From Stratiolaelaps scimitus (Eukaryota; Arthropoda; Arachnida; Mesostigmata; Laelapidae), in NCBI GenBank assembly GCA_019614645.1, contig JABWDB010000031.1, positions 1,178,001 through 1,242,000 of the forward strand: a stretch of DNA of 64,000 nucleotides, written 5' to 3'. The translations under genes and the position numbers were made by a program. The stretch's first letter is position 1. Each line of letters opens with the position of its first letter. The notes under the pieces are model-generated. The model saw only the letters and a list, made by a program, of their open reading frames with translations. It did not search any database and had not been told where the DNA came from. Below are positions 13,150 to 56,264 of this stretch, piece after piece.

Positions 13150-13720
13150 CGGCATCCTCTTTCATAAAGTGCCCTTAAAAGGCCGATGATCATAACTGCT
13201 GTAGGCTTATCATTCTGGTGTCCGCCCCAAGCCTCCGATGGCTGGCAGCAATTAGCCGATTAATTAAAGCCAGCGTGCCATTCAGCGTAATATGAATTCT
13301 ACGACAGGAAAGCATTCTCTCCCAGGAACAGAAAGTCCGTTGTCATTCGGTAGGTTTTCAGCTTCCCTTCTCATACGTCCGATTCATCCGTAGTTCACAC
13401 CAAAATAGCCAAGCCGATCAAGGTGTTGCCTCTGCACCGGCGCTAAAGACGCTTTTTTGAGAACGTGCTGGCTGTTGAGACACTCGATCTCGTTCGGTTT
13501 TGCCAACAGTGCTGGCCCACTGACAGCCGGCCAACGTTGTCGTAGAGTCAATGACAACCTAAACGCTGGCACCTTTTCAAATCTACTATTCAGGTGAAGA
13601 AGCTTGGCCTTATGTATCCGCTATCGTCAAACAAGTTCCATATATTCTTCGTCACCTTGATCGGCTCGTTTTCGACTACTGCCTATCCCTGGCATCTATC
13701 ACTGTCTAAACGAGGCCCAG
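13150..13720 (+). mobile_element. Decayed non-LTR retrotransposon reverse-transcriptase fragment (R2-like)
   Basis: Frameshifted plus-strand reading frames give RPMIITAV, then SRLIKASVPFSV, then FENVLAVETLDLV. These fall in the order and rough spacing of the R2-type RT segments RP(V/I)T.., LARRLS..I..S..QRAF and ..G..EN...L.T.. Several stops and frame changes show it is dead. The match is short and by eye only. Confidence 0.33.
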
Positions 13721-14728
13721 CGGTTTGCGATTAATCAGCTCAACCCGTATTATGATCATTTTTGTTACTATTATTATATTAGCGTTATCATTATGTGTAT
13801 ATTTTCATTCAGTATTATTTAAAATTCATAGTATTATTAGTATTGTTGTTGTTATTATTATCATCATCATCATCTTACCTGCTAGTTTCGTTCGTATAGC
13901 AACACTGTCTCTCTGCTGTCCGATAATAATCATATATATATATATATATAAAGCATACATGATCATAACTTCGGCCGTTTCCTCTCTTATCCAATTATCT
14001 AATCGAATATATTTTTTTTATATTTCTGCTAGACGCAAATGTAACGAGAGACTTTACTTTCGACGATCGAAGATATCTTGTATATCATCATTAATATTAT
14101 TATTATAATTAGTATCACTTCTGACCATTCATGATTGACATTCCACCATTTATCGGGTTATTTTGGAATCGCTTAATCGTTGCATCATGCCATGGTCGAC
14201 CCGGACAATCTGAAGAACGCTAAAAAATCGGTTGTCCACAATCAAATCGAGTAAACGACGCACTCATGTTGTATTAAACTTTAAAGCGGTAGCCGCACAA
14301 CATCTTCATCTTCACAACAAAACAGTTGCTCAAACGCATTCAATATGAACTGATGATTTGTTCTCCTGTGTGATTCGTTTTTCAAATTGGTAAAATAGAA
14401 AAACACATTTTTTCTTTCTCCCTTCCTGTTGATCGCGGATGCTCACTATTTGCTGTTGTTAACATCGATCAGTGGGGCGACTACTGAAACACCGTGGAAC
14501 GATCGGATCTATTCATGTTACACATATCTACCCCCATATATAGAAACATGTATGAGCCTGTAGTGTATGTAAGTGGTATATCATATAAACTATATTAGAT
14601 ATTGTGTCTATCTAATCTATTGACAAGTTTGACTTTCAGTTGATGATGATATCGTCGGTAGCAGTCGTATCGACTCCGGTATACGCATCCCGCTAAAAAG
14701 CGACAATGTCGACGGTCGTTTTGCGGCC

Positions 14729-46327
<31,599 letters not shown>

Positions 46328-48618
46328 TGTCATTGTAGCAGTTCGATGTTGTCATCGCAGATGTCTCATGACGAATATTTCTAGTGTCTACCCGTTGCTT
46401 GGTTCTGTCCTTCTCAGCGGATAGCGGAACAACAACACTCGATACAGACAACAACGGCAGCAGCATAAACACAATCACACAGGACTTAGCTACTACATGC
46501 GTGCTTTTGCAATAATCATGAAAAGTGTCACAATTCCGCGTACACAAATACAGACTGCCGCCGTTGACGACTTGATTCCACAGGTCTGGGCACAGCGGCG
46601 ATCTATGGCCACCCAGACGATCCGGATACTGTTGATACGCCAAGACCCAACGAGTCGTCTACGGTCTCTATGCTATGTGCCGTTGAAAGCTTGTTTCCTA
46701 CGCTTCCCGTTCACTACTCGATGGGACACATATACGCTCGCAGCACTCGACGGCCCAGAGGAGCAATCTTTTTTCTTCATCTATCCATATTCTCCCTACT
46801 GCTAAGCGAATCCGCTCCTTCGGCTTCGCCCGCTGTTGACCCGCGAACATCACCACGGCCGATCACTTGGTCTCCACCTATCTTCCCACTGCGGTTGCGG
46901 GACCAAGCGAAGGCGCGCGAGACTGAGAGCAACAGTGGCTACCGAGACGATTCGATTTGACTGTCGCAGAGCGCGCAGAGTAGCAGAGTGTATTAACTCC
47001 GCTGACGTTGTATGTATCTCTCAGCGTGCGGATCGGCTCGCTTGGATTTTGCTTGTTGGTGGCTCCCCCTCGGGTCCCCCCATCCCCCCCGAACGTAGCT
47101 TCGTAAAGCTTGGCCACCTGTACCGTCCACGGTAGCTGCAAGCCTTTCGGTGACACGCACACACACACACACAGTAACACACACGAATGTCAAGAAGACA
47201 ACAGGCACAGCTGCTGGATGAGCTCTCCGATGGTGGTTCGCGTCCCGGATCAGATGGGCAATCGGGACGGATGTGTCCTTAGTCCCGCAACGAAATCCGA
47301 CAATGGCAACTCCTGACGAGCAAAAGGACACACATACACACACGAACACTTCAAAACAAGCGTACCAGGATATCACAGACGAAGACTACAGCATACCAAC
47401 CAACAGTAGTAGTAATAGTAGTCGTTCCCGATGTTGTCACAACGTTAAAAGCAGTAGCCAAAACCCCCAGACCGCTGACAGCCCTGGCAGGATGTCGAAA
47501 GATGCGTCAAGCGTAGCTATCCCAACGTTTTTGAGGCAGGTCACCATCAACGGGATAAATGCTTCCGACTTACAATAGCAACACACCAACGATACTATAA
47601 CAATAATAATAATAAGGAGAAGAAGAACAAATGAAAGTTTGCGTTGTTAAGTCGTCCGCACCCGTCACAACACCGTCTGTTCTCTCAGCGCTACAGCCAC
47701 TACGGCTACACCGCCACTAGTACCCTATATGAATACTGCTTCTGCAGGCGGTTCCTGCCTTCACTGACGTCTCATTCTCTTCTTGTAGCAGCAGAGTTTC
47801 TTGAGGCAACATTCGAGTTTTTTTCGTCGTCCGCATGTCGTCGATGTCGTCTGCTGTGTTATTGCGAGAATGAGACAGTGATAGGCAGAGAGAGAGAAGG
47901 GGAGAGAGAGAGAGGGCGAGAACGATGGGGGCGGCTGGGGACGGGTGCGGAGGAGCACGGCCACCCTAAAGGCCACCCGGCGATGCGGCTACTTTTTCAC
48001 AGGCGTCTTCGACGCAGTATTTACCGCGGCGAGTTTAGTTTGACGGATTATGTTTAAAAATGTTATAGTGGATCCATAAAGACCGAAGTAAAGTAAATAG
48101 CGATACGGGGCTCTCGCGAATACTGATCATGTACGTGCGATTCGCCTGACGTTCGCGCGTGAACGATGTCGCAGCCAGCCAGAAACACACAGGAGGTTTA
48201 TCCACTGTCTGTTCTAAGAAAACCCGAAGCCCTGCTAACGTAACTAATCTACAGGAGATAACCGGTTACCGTTTAACCGATTGTGTTCATGTCGTATTGC
48301 TTTTGCATGAATTGCAAGAGAACAATAAATCAAGCTAAAGTGGGAGACGACCGTAGTTATGCTCGTCTTTCAGATACGCCCATTGTATCCATATGAGTAC
48401 TGTTTGTCAATAATAGCAGACTACGCCCATGGACACCTTGTGTATAAAAAAGACCTTTGGCGTATGCATGTCGTTGGGACAACATTATATTCGATGAATT
48501 CGAGTTTAGGACATGCACTCGTCGACAACGATAAGTGCTAAATTTGCGTTCCTGTTTCTATTAACAACTAGTGCACGATCGAACTCTGTTCTCACGTCGT
48601 TCTGTTCAGCTTCGAGAC
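46328..48618. promoter_or_regulatory. Divergent intergenic region between Nedd4 and the ZSWIM gene
   Basis: 2.3 kb separates the minus-strand Nedd4 start from the plus-strand ZSWIM start. It must contain both 5' UTRs and promoters. About 46650-47150 and 47880-48010 are clearly richer in G, C and CpG than the rest of the window (for example GGGGCGGCTGGGGACGGGTG near 47927). A (CA)n run lies at 47157-47176 and GA-rich purine tracts at 47887-47925. Exact start sites cannot be read from sequence. Confidence 0.45.
47303..47578 (+). other. Small open frame with strong start context in the divergent region
   Basis: GACAATGG opens 91 codons rich in Thr, Ser and Asn, ending VTINGINASDLQ then TAG. No domain is visible. 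Its only plausible donor (CAG|GTCACC) is in the wrong phase for the ZSWIM second exon, so it is not part of that coding sequence. It may be a leader ORF or chance. Confidence 0.18.
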
Positions 48619-48650
48619 ATGGCAGCAGTGCAAACTACAATGGCCTCCAG
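48619..48650 (+). CDS. ZSWIM-like gene, coding exon 1
   Basis: GACATGGCA opens MAAVQTTMAS and runs into a perfect donor, CCAG|GTGAGT, in phase 2. That is exactly what the next exon (starting with a lone codon base C) requires. An alternative start about 30 bp downstream (ATG 48685) with a GTAATT donor is also in phase but has a weaker donor. Confidence 0.65.
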
Positions 48651-51600
48651 GTGAGTAGCGTGCAGGGTAGGGATCGTTAGTGGCATGGCGTCCATGGTCT
48701 CACTGTATGATCCTGGACAGGCCTTTAGACAGTGGACAGTAAGGTAATTTGTTCCTCCGATGCGGCAAGCGGATATTTTCATCATCATAACCTTTGTTAA
48801 AAGCTGTGGGAAGGGGGAGTTCGCTCTGCCGTATATATATATATATATATATAAGAGGTTATCGGGCGCGCGGCAATATTGATACTGATAACTTGGGTAG
48901 CAAGTGTGGCGCGAAAATCTCAGAACGTACAGAGATAGAGGTACATTTGCCGAGTATAATGTACATATGATAGCAACGGGAGAATTTATAACTGATATTA
49001 TATGCAGCGTATTCGAGCTGCTAACATGTACTTTGTGTCATACATGTACTAATGTTCGGTTTTGAGCCGTTATTATCCTTATTAATTAGCAACGTTGTAC
49101 TGATGAACTTTCTACTAAATGTGCAAGTCGCGGAAGGATGCCACTTGATTTTTTTCCATAGCCCTCCCTCGGCTGCCTTTCTTCTATGACAGGCGTCTTT
49201 ATCGTTATGTAACCTTGCTTCAAAGACCTCTCAGGGAAGCGTGCTCCTGCGCGAGCAGTGGAGTTTAGATGTAAGGAATCTTCATTCCACCAAACAACAT
49301 AGTTTGTTTTTATATATATACCCTCCTGTTACTTTCAGCTTTTTAGGCAACACCAGTAGTCGCCTGATCTTTACAGTTTTCTCCTAAATAGAATTAATAT
49401 ATTCATTTACTATTCCGTCGTAGTTGACTCGTGTTTTGGAAAACCGCTCTAAATTGGGGTTGCTGATCCGATTACTTTGTCCGCGGGGCTTCGTACCGTG
49501 TCTTGAACACTGGGTCATCCTACTTTATAGAAAACTTGAGTAATTTAATTTCAATATAAGTAGGACAGCGATCATCCACATTTCGCTGTTCATGGGCACC
49601 TTGAAGAAAAGAGGTTATGTAACTTGTAGAGAAAAGATGCTATTCAGCCCTCCATTCATGCCCTGCCGTGAAATCAATAGTTTCACCATAGCTCTTTTCA
49701 CAGCGATGGTGGACCGTCCAGCGGTGTAGGACGTCCACCCGAGGAGATCATTCACGAGGGACAGGCGTTCTCTTCGTTCGAAGCTCTCGAGGAAGCCGTC
49801 CGCGAATTTGAGCGCGCCACCCTACAGAAATATTTCAAAAGTGAGGCGAGAACGCTCGAATCGGCAGCCAAAAAAGGCATTAAGAGAGCTGGGGACAACG
49901 CATGCTTCAAGTACTATTCCTGCCTTTGGCTTTGTGTCCGAGGAGGGAAATCGTTTTGTCGGAGTCGTGGCGAAAGAAAATCAAGGTAAGGTAACATCCT
50001 CATTCTCCGGTATAGTGACACATACACTGTGCGCTGTCGTCGGGAACAGTCGTTTTAGCCTCTGTGTTCAAAACTGATGCGAGTGTAATGGTAGTCAACA
50101 TATTTTGAGCCGATTCTTATCTGGTCCCCAGCTAGGCGACTGGCCTCGGGACGACCTTCGGGTGTTACGTCGACGACCTATTGGGGTCATCCTTGTTAAC
50201 TTCATCTTTGTTTGTAAATCTCTCGTATCTAGGAAGGTGATAAAGAAATTCAAAGATTCGTCTAGGTAAAGCCGAGAGGTAAAGAGCCACAGAAAGCCGA
50301 CACCAACGGTAGCCAATTGCGACGAAATGGAGCTCAATGAACGCCCGTAAATACAAGATACGAACATTTGTCTGTTTCAGGACAATCCGGATAGGTTGTC
50401 CCGCGCTGATCCGTACGCGGATCTCAAATTGCGGCCGCGCGTTTCGTGTCGTTCAGGTCGTCTATGCACATAACCATGGCGCATCACCCGTACGTCAAAC
50501 ACGCGATTACAGATTCTTCCTATTATCATTGTTTTCGTTTGATGCTTTCGATCATAAGTTTGTTTTATATATGTGTCAAGTTTATTCCTATCAATTAGCC
50601 ATGTCACCAGCAATCGAGATCATAATTGACGCTCGAGTTAAGAAGGAAAACGAGTTTTTAATGTGATGATATATATATATATATATTGCTTGACATTTTT
50701 CATCTATCTAGGAAGTGTTCCACCAGCTGCAAACAAAACAGGCCGGGGTGAAGCATGACGACCCACAGAAAAAGTCAAAATATATCAAGAAAAAGGTAAG
50801 GAGCAGCACCCATATACAAAAAACAACAACAATAACAACAACAAAAAGGCAACTCGGCGAGAATATTCGTTAGTTTAATCATACTATTTGTCCTGCATGC
50901 AATTGATATTTTATTTGCCGGCATGAATGGCAGCGATATCTAGTATTTGTTACAGTTTACGAGTGTACATGTGAACCTTTATGCTGCTAATATCGAGTAA
51001 TACATAGACACAGTAGTGTTTTGTTTTTGTGTTGTAGTGCATATTTTCATGAATCAGAACGTTATTCGGCTCCAGAATTACCGTCGAATTTGTTTGAGGA
51101 CCACTGATAATCACAGAATAACCGAATCCAATAAAAATGTTCCTGTCATCGGTTTATGGTGTTACTGTTGCAGTCCCGGCTAAAGGATACTGCCCAGGCT
51201 CAACTGCGAGAGCTGCTTAGCACCGTAACAGGCGAAGGAAATGAGCTCAGCCTCGTGGAATCGGTCGACAAAATTTCCCAGCTCTATGGTGAGCGCTTTC
51301 CGTACACGGTAAACTTGTATGTGACATCTAATCGAATATATATATATATATATTTTTTTTTTAAGCCGACATGCAATTTTTGTTATTACACGTTTACTAA
51401 CCAGTTGCGTCAATGCCACTTGTTTTGCCACTTTTCATTTTACGGTTGTGTCTCTTGATAGCCGACGATCTCACTGTCGCCGTCGACGATACAAATCAGT
51501 GTGTGGCTCTGTCATTATGCACAGCCCAGATGCGAGCCCTCTGGCGAGAGTTTCCAGAGATATTAACCATCGAGTCTTCATCGTACGTCGAATCGCTCGA

Positions 51601-52240
51601 CCTGGCCAATGTGGTTCACTTTCTTGTCGCTGATGCTATGGGCGAACTTCGGCCGGTGATGTTCGCGATCCTGATGAAGCCGGAGGATACCCTGTACGAA
51701 TGGTTGCTCCAGGAGTTCGCTCGTGAGTAGGCTATGTTCTGGAAGCTTGCGTAGTATCTGCCGGGTGAAAGTTTGTTTTCTAAACATTTTTACATTTTTG
51801 TTTGTATGTACCAGTGTGCTTTGCTGGATATACGGATTTCTCCAGGGTTAGACTGCCGATGAGGTGGACCTGACTTCGTTGGTGAAGCAATCTAGTTTTA
51901 GTGACTTGAAGATTTTCCTGAATCTTTCGTTTGCTCTTTTTTATGAACTTTTTCTCGGTTTCTCTCCAGGCCAACATCCGTCGGCGCCAACGAGCATGCA
52001 GTTGTGTCTTGTGGGCCGACCGTACACGGAGTTCAATTTTGTCGGGGAAACTTTCCCCGCGGCACACATCCTGTGGGAGCCGTCGCAGAGCATCAATACG
52101 TTCCGAATTGACGTCGCCGCAAAGGCCGTTCACCTAAGCGAAGCCGGTACGAACGCATTCAGCAGCAACGCTGCTTGCCATTATCTTGCCGTTCATTTCT
52201 CTGTGCTATACCCGATTATGTGGATTTGTGATGAGTGAAA

Positions 52241-52294
<54 letters not shown>

Positions 52295-55200
52295 AAATAA
52301 TTACAAACTTTCTCATATTGTGTCTATAGGTCGCCGCGCCGCAGTAGAACACTTTCAGAAGTTGGTGTTCTGCCGATCTGCGGAGATGAAACGCATCCTT
52401 CGGGAGGATTTCGCCGCTGCTTTGGCGGTTCCTGAAGCCGTTCAAGCCTGTTACGATCACGAGTGGGAGCCCAACTACGCTCTGTGGAACAGTACGCCAT
52501 TATCAATGCTATCACATCTGTTGATTTCGGCCCTGTTCGGCGAAGCGAATCTCGATATCACACAACATTATGACATAAACACTTGATTGAGTACGAAAAT
52601 GGTCGAAGTTCGTCGTCGTTGTTGTTGTTGTTGCTGCTGCTGCTGCTGCTTGCCGTTGCCACGGATAGTGTTAATCATTTCTATCAATTTGTTTGTTACG
52701 ATACCCCACGGAAACTTAACCCGAAAGGGCGTTCTCGGTAGATTCTCCCACGGGCCAGTTACCCTGAAGCACTGTTCAGTGAATGAAGTCAGGTAGTGGA
52801 AAACAATAAAAGCCACTTTGCTTAGGGCGATGATACTTCTAGTCAACTGATGAGATATTGCCTCCTTCCCTTCTGGCTTTAGTGAGCCGGCATCCGTACG
52901 ACGAGGCCCAGCACGAGTATGTGCTGAAACGTATGCAGAAGTTGAAGCGTTATTCCCGAGCAATTGTACAAAGCGCTGCAGCAAATCTGTACGCTGTGTT
53001 CACGAAGATTGCCGATCTATATTCGCTGCTCGACGATCTATACAAGGGGGACTTGCTCTACCATATAGTTAAGGTATGAATTAATCGTTTCATGTGCATT
53101 TCTCATGGTACGCACTGCTTTGTTTTTTTTTTGTATATTAAAGATAGATTCGGTTATGGTCGAGGGCAAATGCTCGCCGCTCAGCTGTACGAGAGTGTAC
53201 AGCCGATGATATTACATGAAGATGGTAACAGAATGTAGATTAGGCTATTTCCCTATCACCGTCTCTCGTGAGACTTGTTAATGTTTTTCGTCCGTGTATG
53301 ACACGATGTTATACTCGTCAACAATCGGTTCCTTGATCGAAATCTGTCGGCAAGTTGTTAAAAATTAGTTCAAAAGTTGATCTTGTTAAAAATTAGTTCA
53401 AAAGTTGAGCTTGTTAAAGATTTGTTCAAAAGTTGATCTTGTTAAAAATTAGTTCAAGAGTTGATCTTGTTAAAAATTAGTTCAAAAGTTGATCTTGTTA
53501 AAAATTAGTTCAAAAGTTGATCTTGTTTAAAATTAGTTCAAAAGTCTGTTCAAAAGTTGATCAAACTACCTAGGTGAAGGCTGAATAACATGTTTCGCGC
53601 TAACATTGTAGAACGCTCTATGATTCACTTCGAATGTCTGACGCCTCTTCTCCTCTGGATATTGTTAATACATGAATGTTCAGGTTAACCAGAGTCGCTA
53701 TCAACCAAAAACATCGGTGGACGAAGCAGAGTTTAAGTACAAAGCGCTCGTAACAGAATTCGCCTACATGTTTCTCAAAGGTATGGACGTTTTGCATGCT
53801 GGGATGTCGGTAAGGTTAAGGTCGACTTCAAATCTCTGTGCAAAACCGAGTCATAGAAATGAGAGCTGGTCGTACGCCTCCGATATTCTGAGTTTTTTTT
53901 TTATGATTGGCCTTCTTTTCTTACCTGACGCTCAGCTCTTTGCCTGTTATGTGACAGTTCGAGGAAGCACGTTTGCGTGTTTGTTCCAGGACATATCGGG
54001 GCCACCATTATCTGTTTTTAAACATCTCTACCTGGCAAGAATGCACAGAAATACATTTGGACAACTGTGCATTCGTACCGAAAAGGGTTGGGCCGGGTGA
54101 ATAAATGGGATTAAGTCAGACAGATATGATTTGATCTTGATTTAATGCTTAATGCATCACGTAAAACAAGGGTTTCGTCATGTTTAGGCCAATTCAACAC
54201 ATTCGAACGAGGTCTTAAGCTTATGGAGCACACTCGAATGGTGACATTTACCCGAATTGGGGACCGGGAGATCAAGGTATCCACTCTGAAGGATTCATGT
54301 ACCTGCATGGCGTACCAAGCCCTCAGATTGCCGTGCGCTCATCTGCTCTCATTCCGAATTGGATCACAGGTAGGGCTCAAGTTTACACACGTTCTTTGCA
54401 AGTTTTCAAGTTTGCCTTTAAAACTTAATTAAAATACCCTGAAGTAGCTGACTACCCAGTGGGATAATCGCAATCAACCAATTGATTAATTAAATCGTCA
54501 ATTTTCGACATTTGATACTCGGTAACTTAATACATTTCATTTTATCCATTCTATTACGTAACCCAGCTAGAATGACTTGTTGGCTATATTTTTCGTGGAA
54601 AACTAGAGCTATTTAGATTGGTAGGCCTCATATCTAGCCAAACCAATTTGTGAAATCATTATTAGTATTGAATATTTTAATTTTCAACTCGGTTTATAAT
54701 CATTTGGTGTCTTCTGAAGCTTCCATTCTCATCGATGAATTGGGCTTCAACACCTTGCACCCGCATTGGGCTTCAACGAAATCTTACTCGCATCAATTAT
54801 TCTACTTAGTGTTTTGATTATGAATGCGTATCTTGTGCAACTGTTTATGCCGCAAGCAGTGGCGGGGAAATTGAATTCCAGTAAATCATTTAAGAATTGT
54901 TTTTTTCCGAGAGTATATACATATATCCTTCAATCGGTAATACGATTTAGTAATGTTTTTGACACGCTTCAATGAACGAGTAGGGAATTATCTATTATAT
55001 ACGATAAGACGATAACGTGTGTTGAACTGCTAAAGGGGATTTTTTTTAAATTTTTATTTAACCGAATTCTTCCAGTTGGACCTATATTTTGAGGATCTTG
55101 TGGATGATCGATGGAAGCGGAGCAATATCCGTGTAGAGGGAGACGCCGATAAACTGGTTCGATTACCGTTAGCTGCCATTGACAGCGACCTTATTGAGGC

Positions 55201-56189
55201 GGAAACTAGTTGCGAGGTCAAGGAAGCACAAGACCTCGAAGTGCAGATCATACAAGAGGTATGTGAAATTACACTGAAACGAATCATTCGGAGTTCGCTC
55301 GACATTGAAATAAAAACAAACAGCCAAGCTTCACAAACAGCCAAAGTGTATATATCATCACTTTGCGCGCTAATAGAAATTTAGACACCCACGATTTGAA
55401 GAGTGGTGAGTCGCAAGCAACTCATTCCATATATGAAATTTGTCAAACTGTTTAAAAGGTCGATGATCAACCAGACCCGAATCAAGTTGAGCAAATCTCG
55501 ACTGAGATGACTTCCGACGTTGACGGGACGTCGTACGTGGTCACTGACGAGCAGAGGTTACCCGACGAAATTCAAGCCAGTGGAACGCTGGGCGATGAAC
55601 AGGCGCCAGCTGAAGAGGAGGGTCTCGTTGAAGCTCCATCTTCTTCTGCCAATGCAGCCGGATCAAGGGATCAGATTATGCCGTCACCGGCAGGGCCGTC
55701 GTCCGGCCGTAACAAAAGGGCATCGTCAGATGAATTAAGATCTCACGTTGAAGGAAAAAGATTCCGACTGCAAGAGGCTGGTGGGGGAGCCGTAACTCGA
55801 GCGCCCCGACAATACCGCGAAAGGAGAAAGAAGATCGAGGAACTCTGCGCCGAACTTTGTGCGGTCGGCTCTGGGGTATGGGGTCCACTGTTTTCGCTTA
55901 GGTGAGTTGATTTTGCTAAGAAATGACAATAGCAAATGTTATAATAGTGAATACTATATACTAGATTATATAATTACTAAGGAAGCATGGTATTATACAT
56001 ATATTGTGGCACCCTGCCAATTTGTGCGTGGTGGGGAGACAATTAATGCGACTGTGGACAAATCATTTCCGACTTACAATTTTGGCACCTAGCTCCTAGG
56101 CCGATAACAAGGATGGCTCCATGGTTCGAGCCTACAGACATGCGCGTTTGCAGAACTTGAGTTAATAGTGTTTGTTATTATTATTATTA

Positions 56190-56264
<75 letters not shown>

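Larger units (their letters stand above)
8353..14728. other. Intergenic interval between V-ATPase e and Nedd4
   Basis: I see no gene here. It should hold the V-ATPase e promoter at its left and the Nedd4 3' UTR at its right; I could not place a canonical minus-strand poly(A) signal close to the Nedd4 stop. Separately annotated inside are a SINE-like unit (10.4 kb), a TATA-containing promoter-like stretch (11.2 kb) and a decayed reverse-transcriptase piece (13.2 kb). Simple repeats include (GGT)n near 12490, a CT-rich tract near 12190 and (TA)n near 13933. Confidence 0.5.

Noticed and set aside
47303..47578. First exon of the ZSWIM gene
   Set aside because: Its only reasonable donor leaves phase 0, whereas the next exon needs phase 2. 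The exon at 48619-48650 fits perfectly.
52568..52984. Minus-strand frame with a poly-Gln run
   Set aside because: A triplet run (GTT/GCT) in the ZSWIM intron, antisense to exon 9; no independent coding support.
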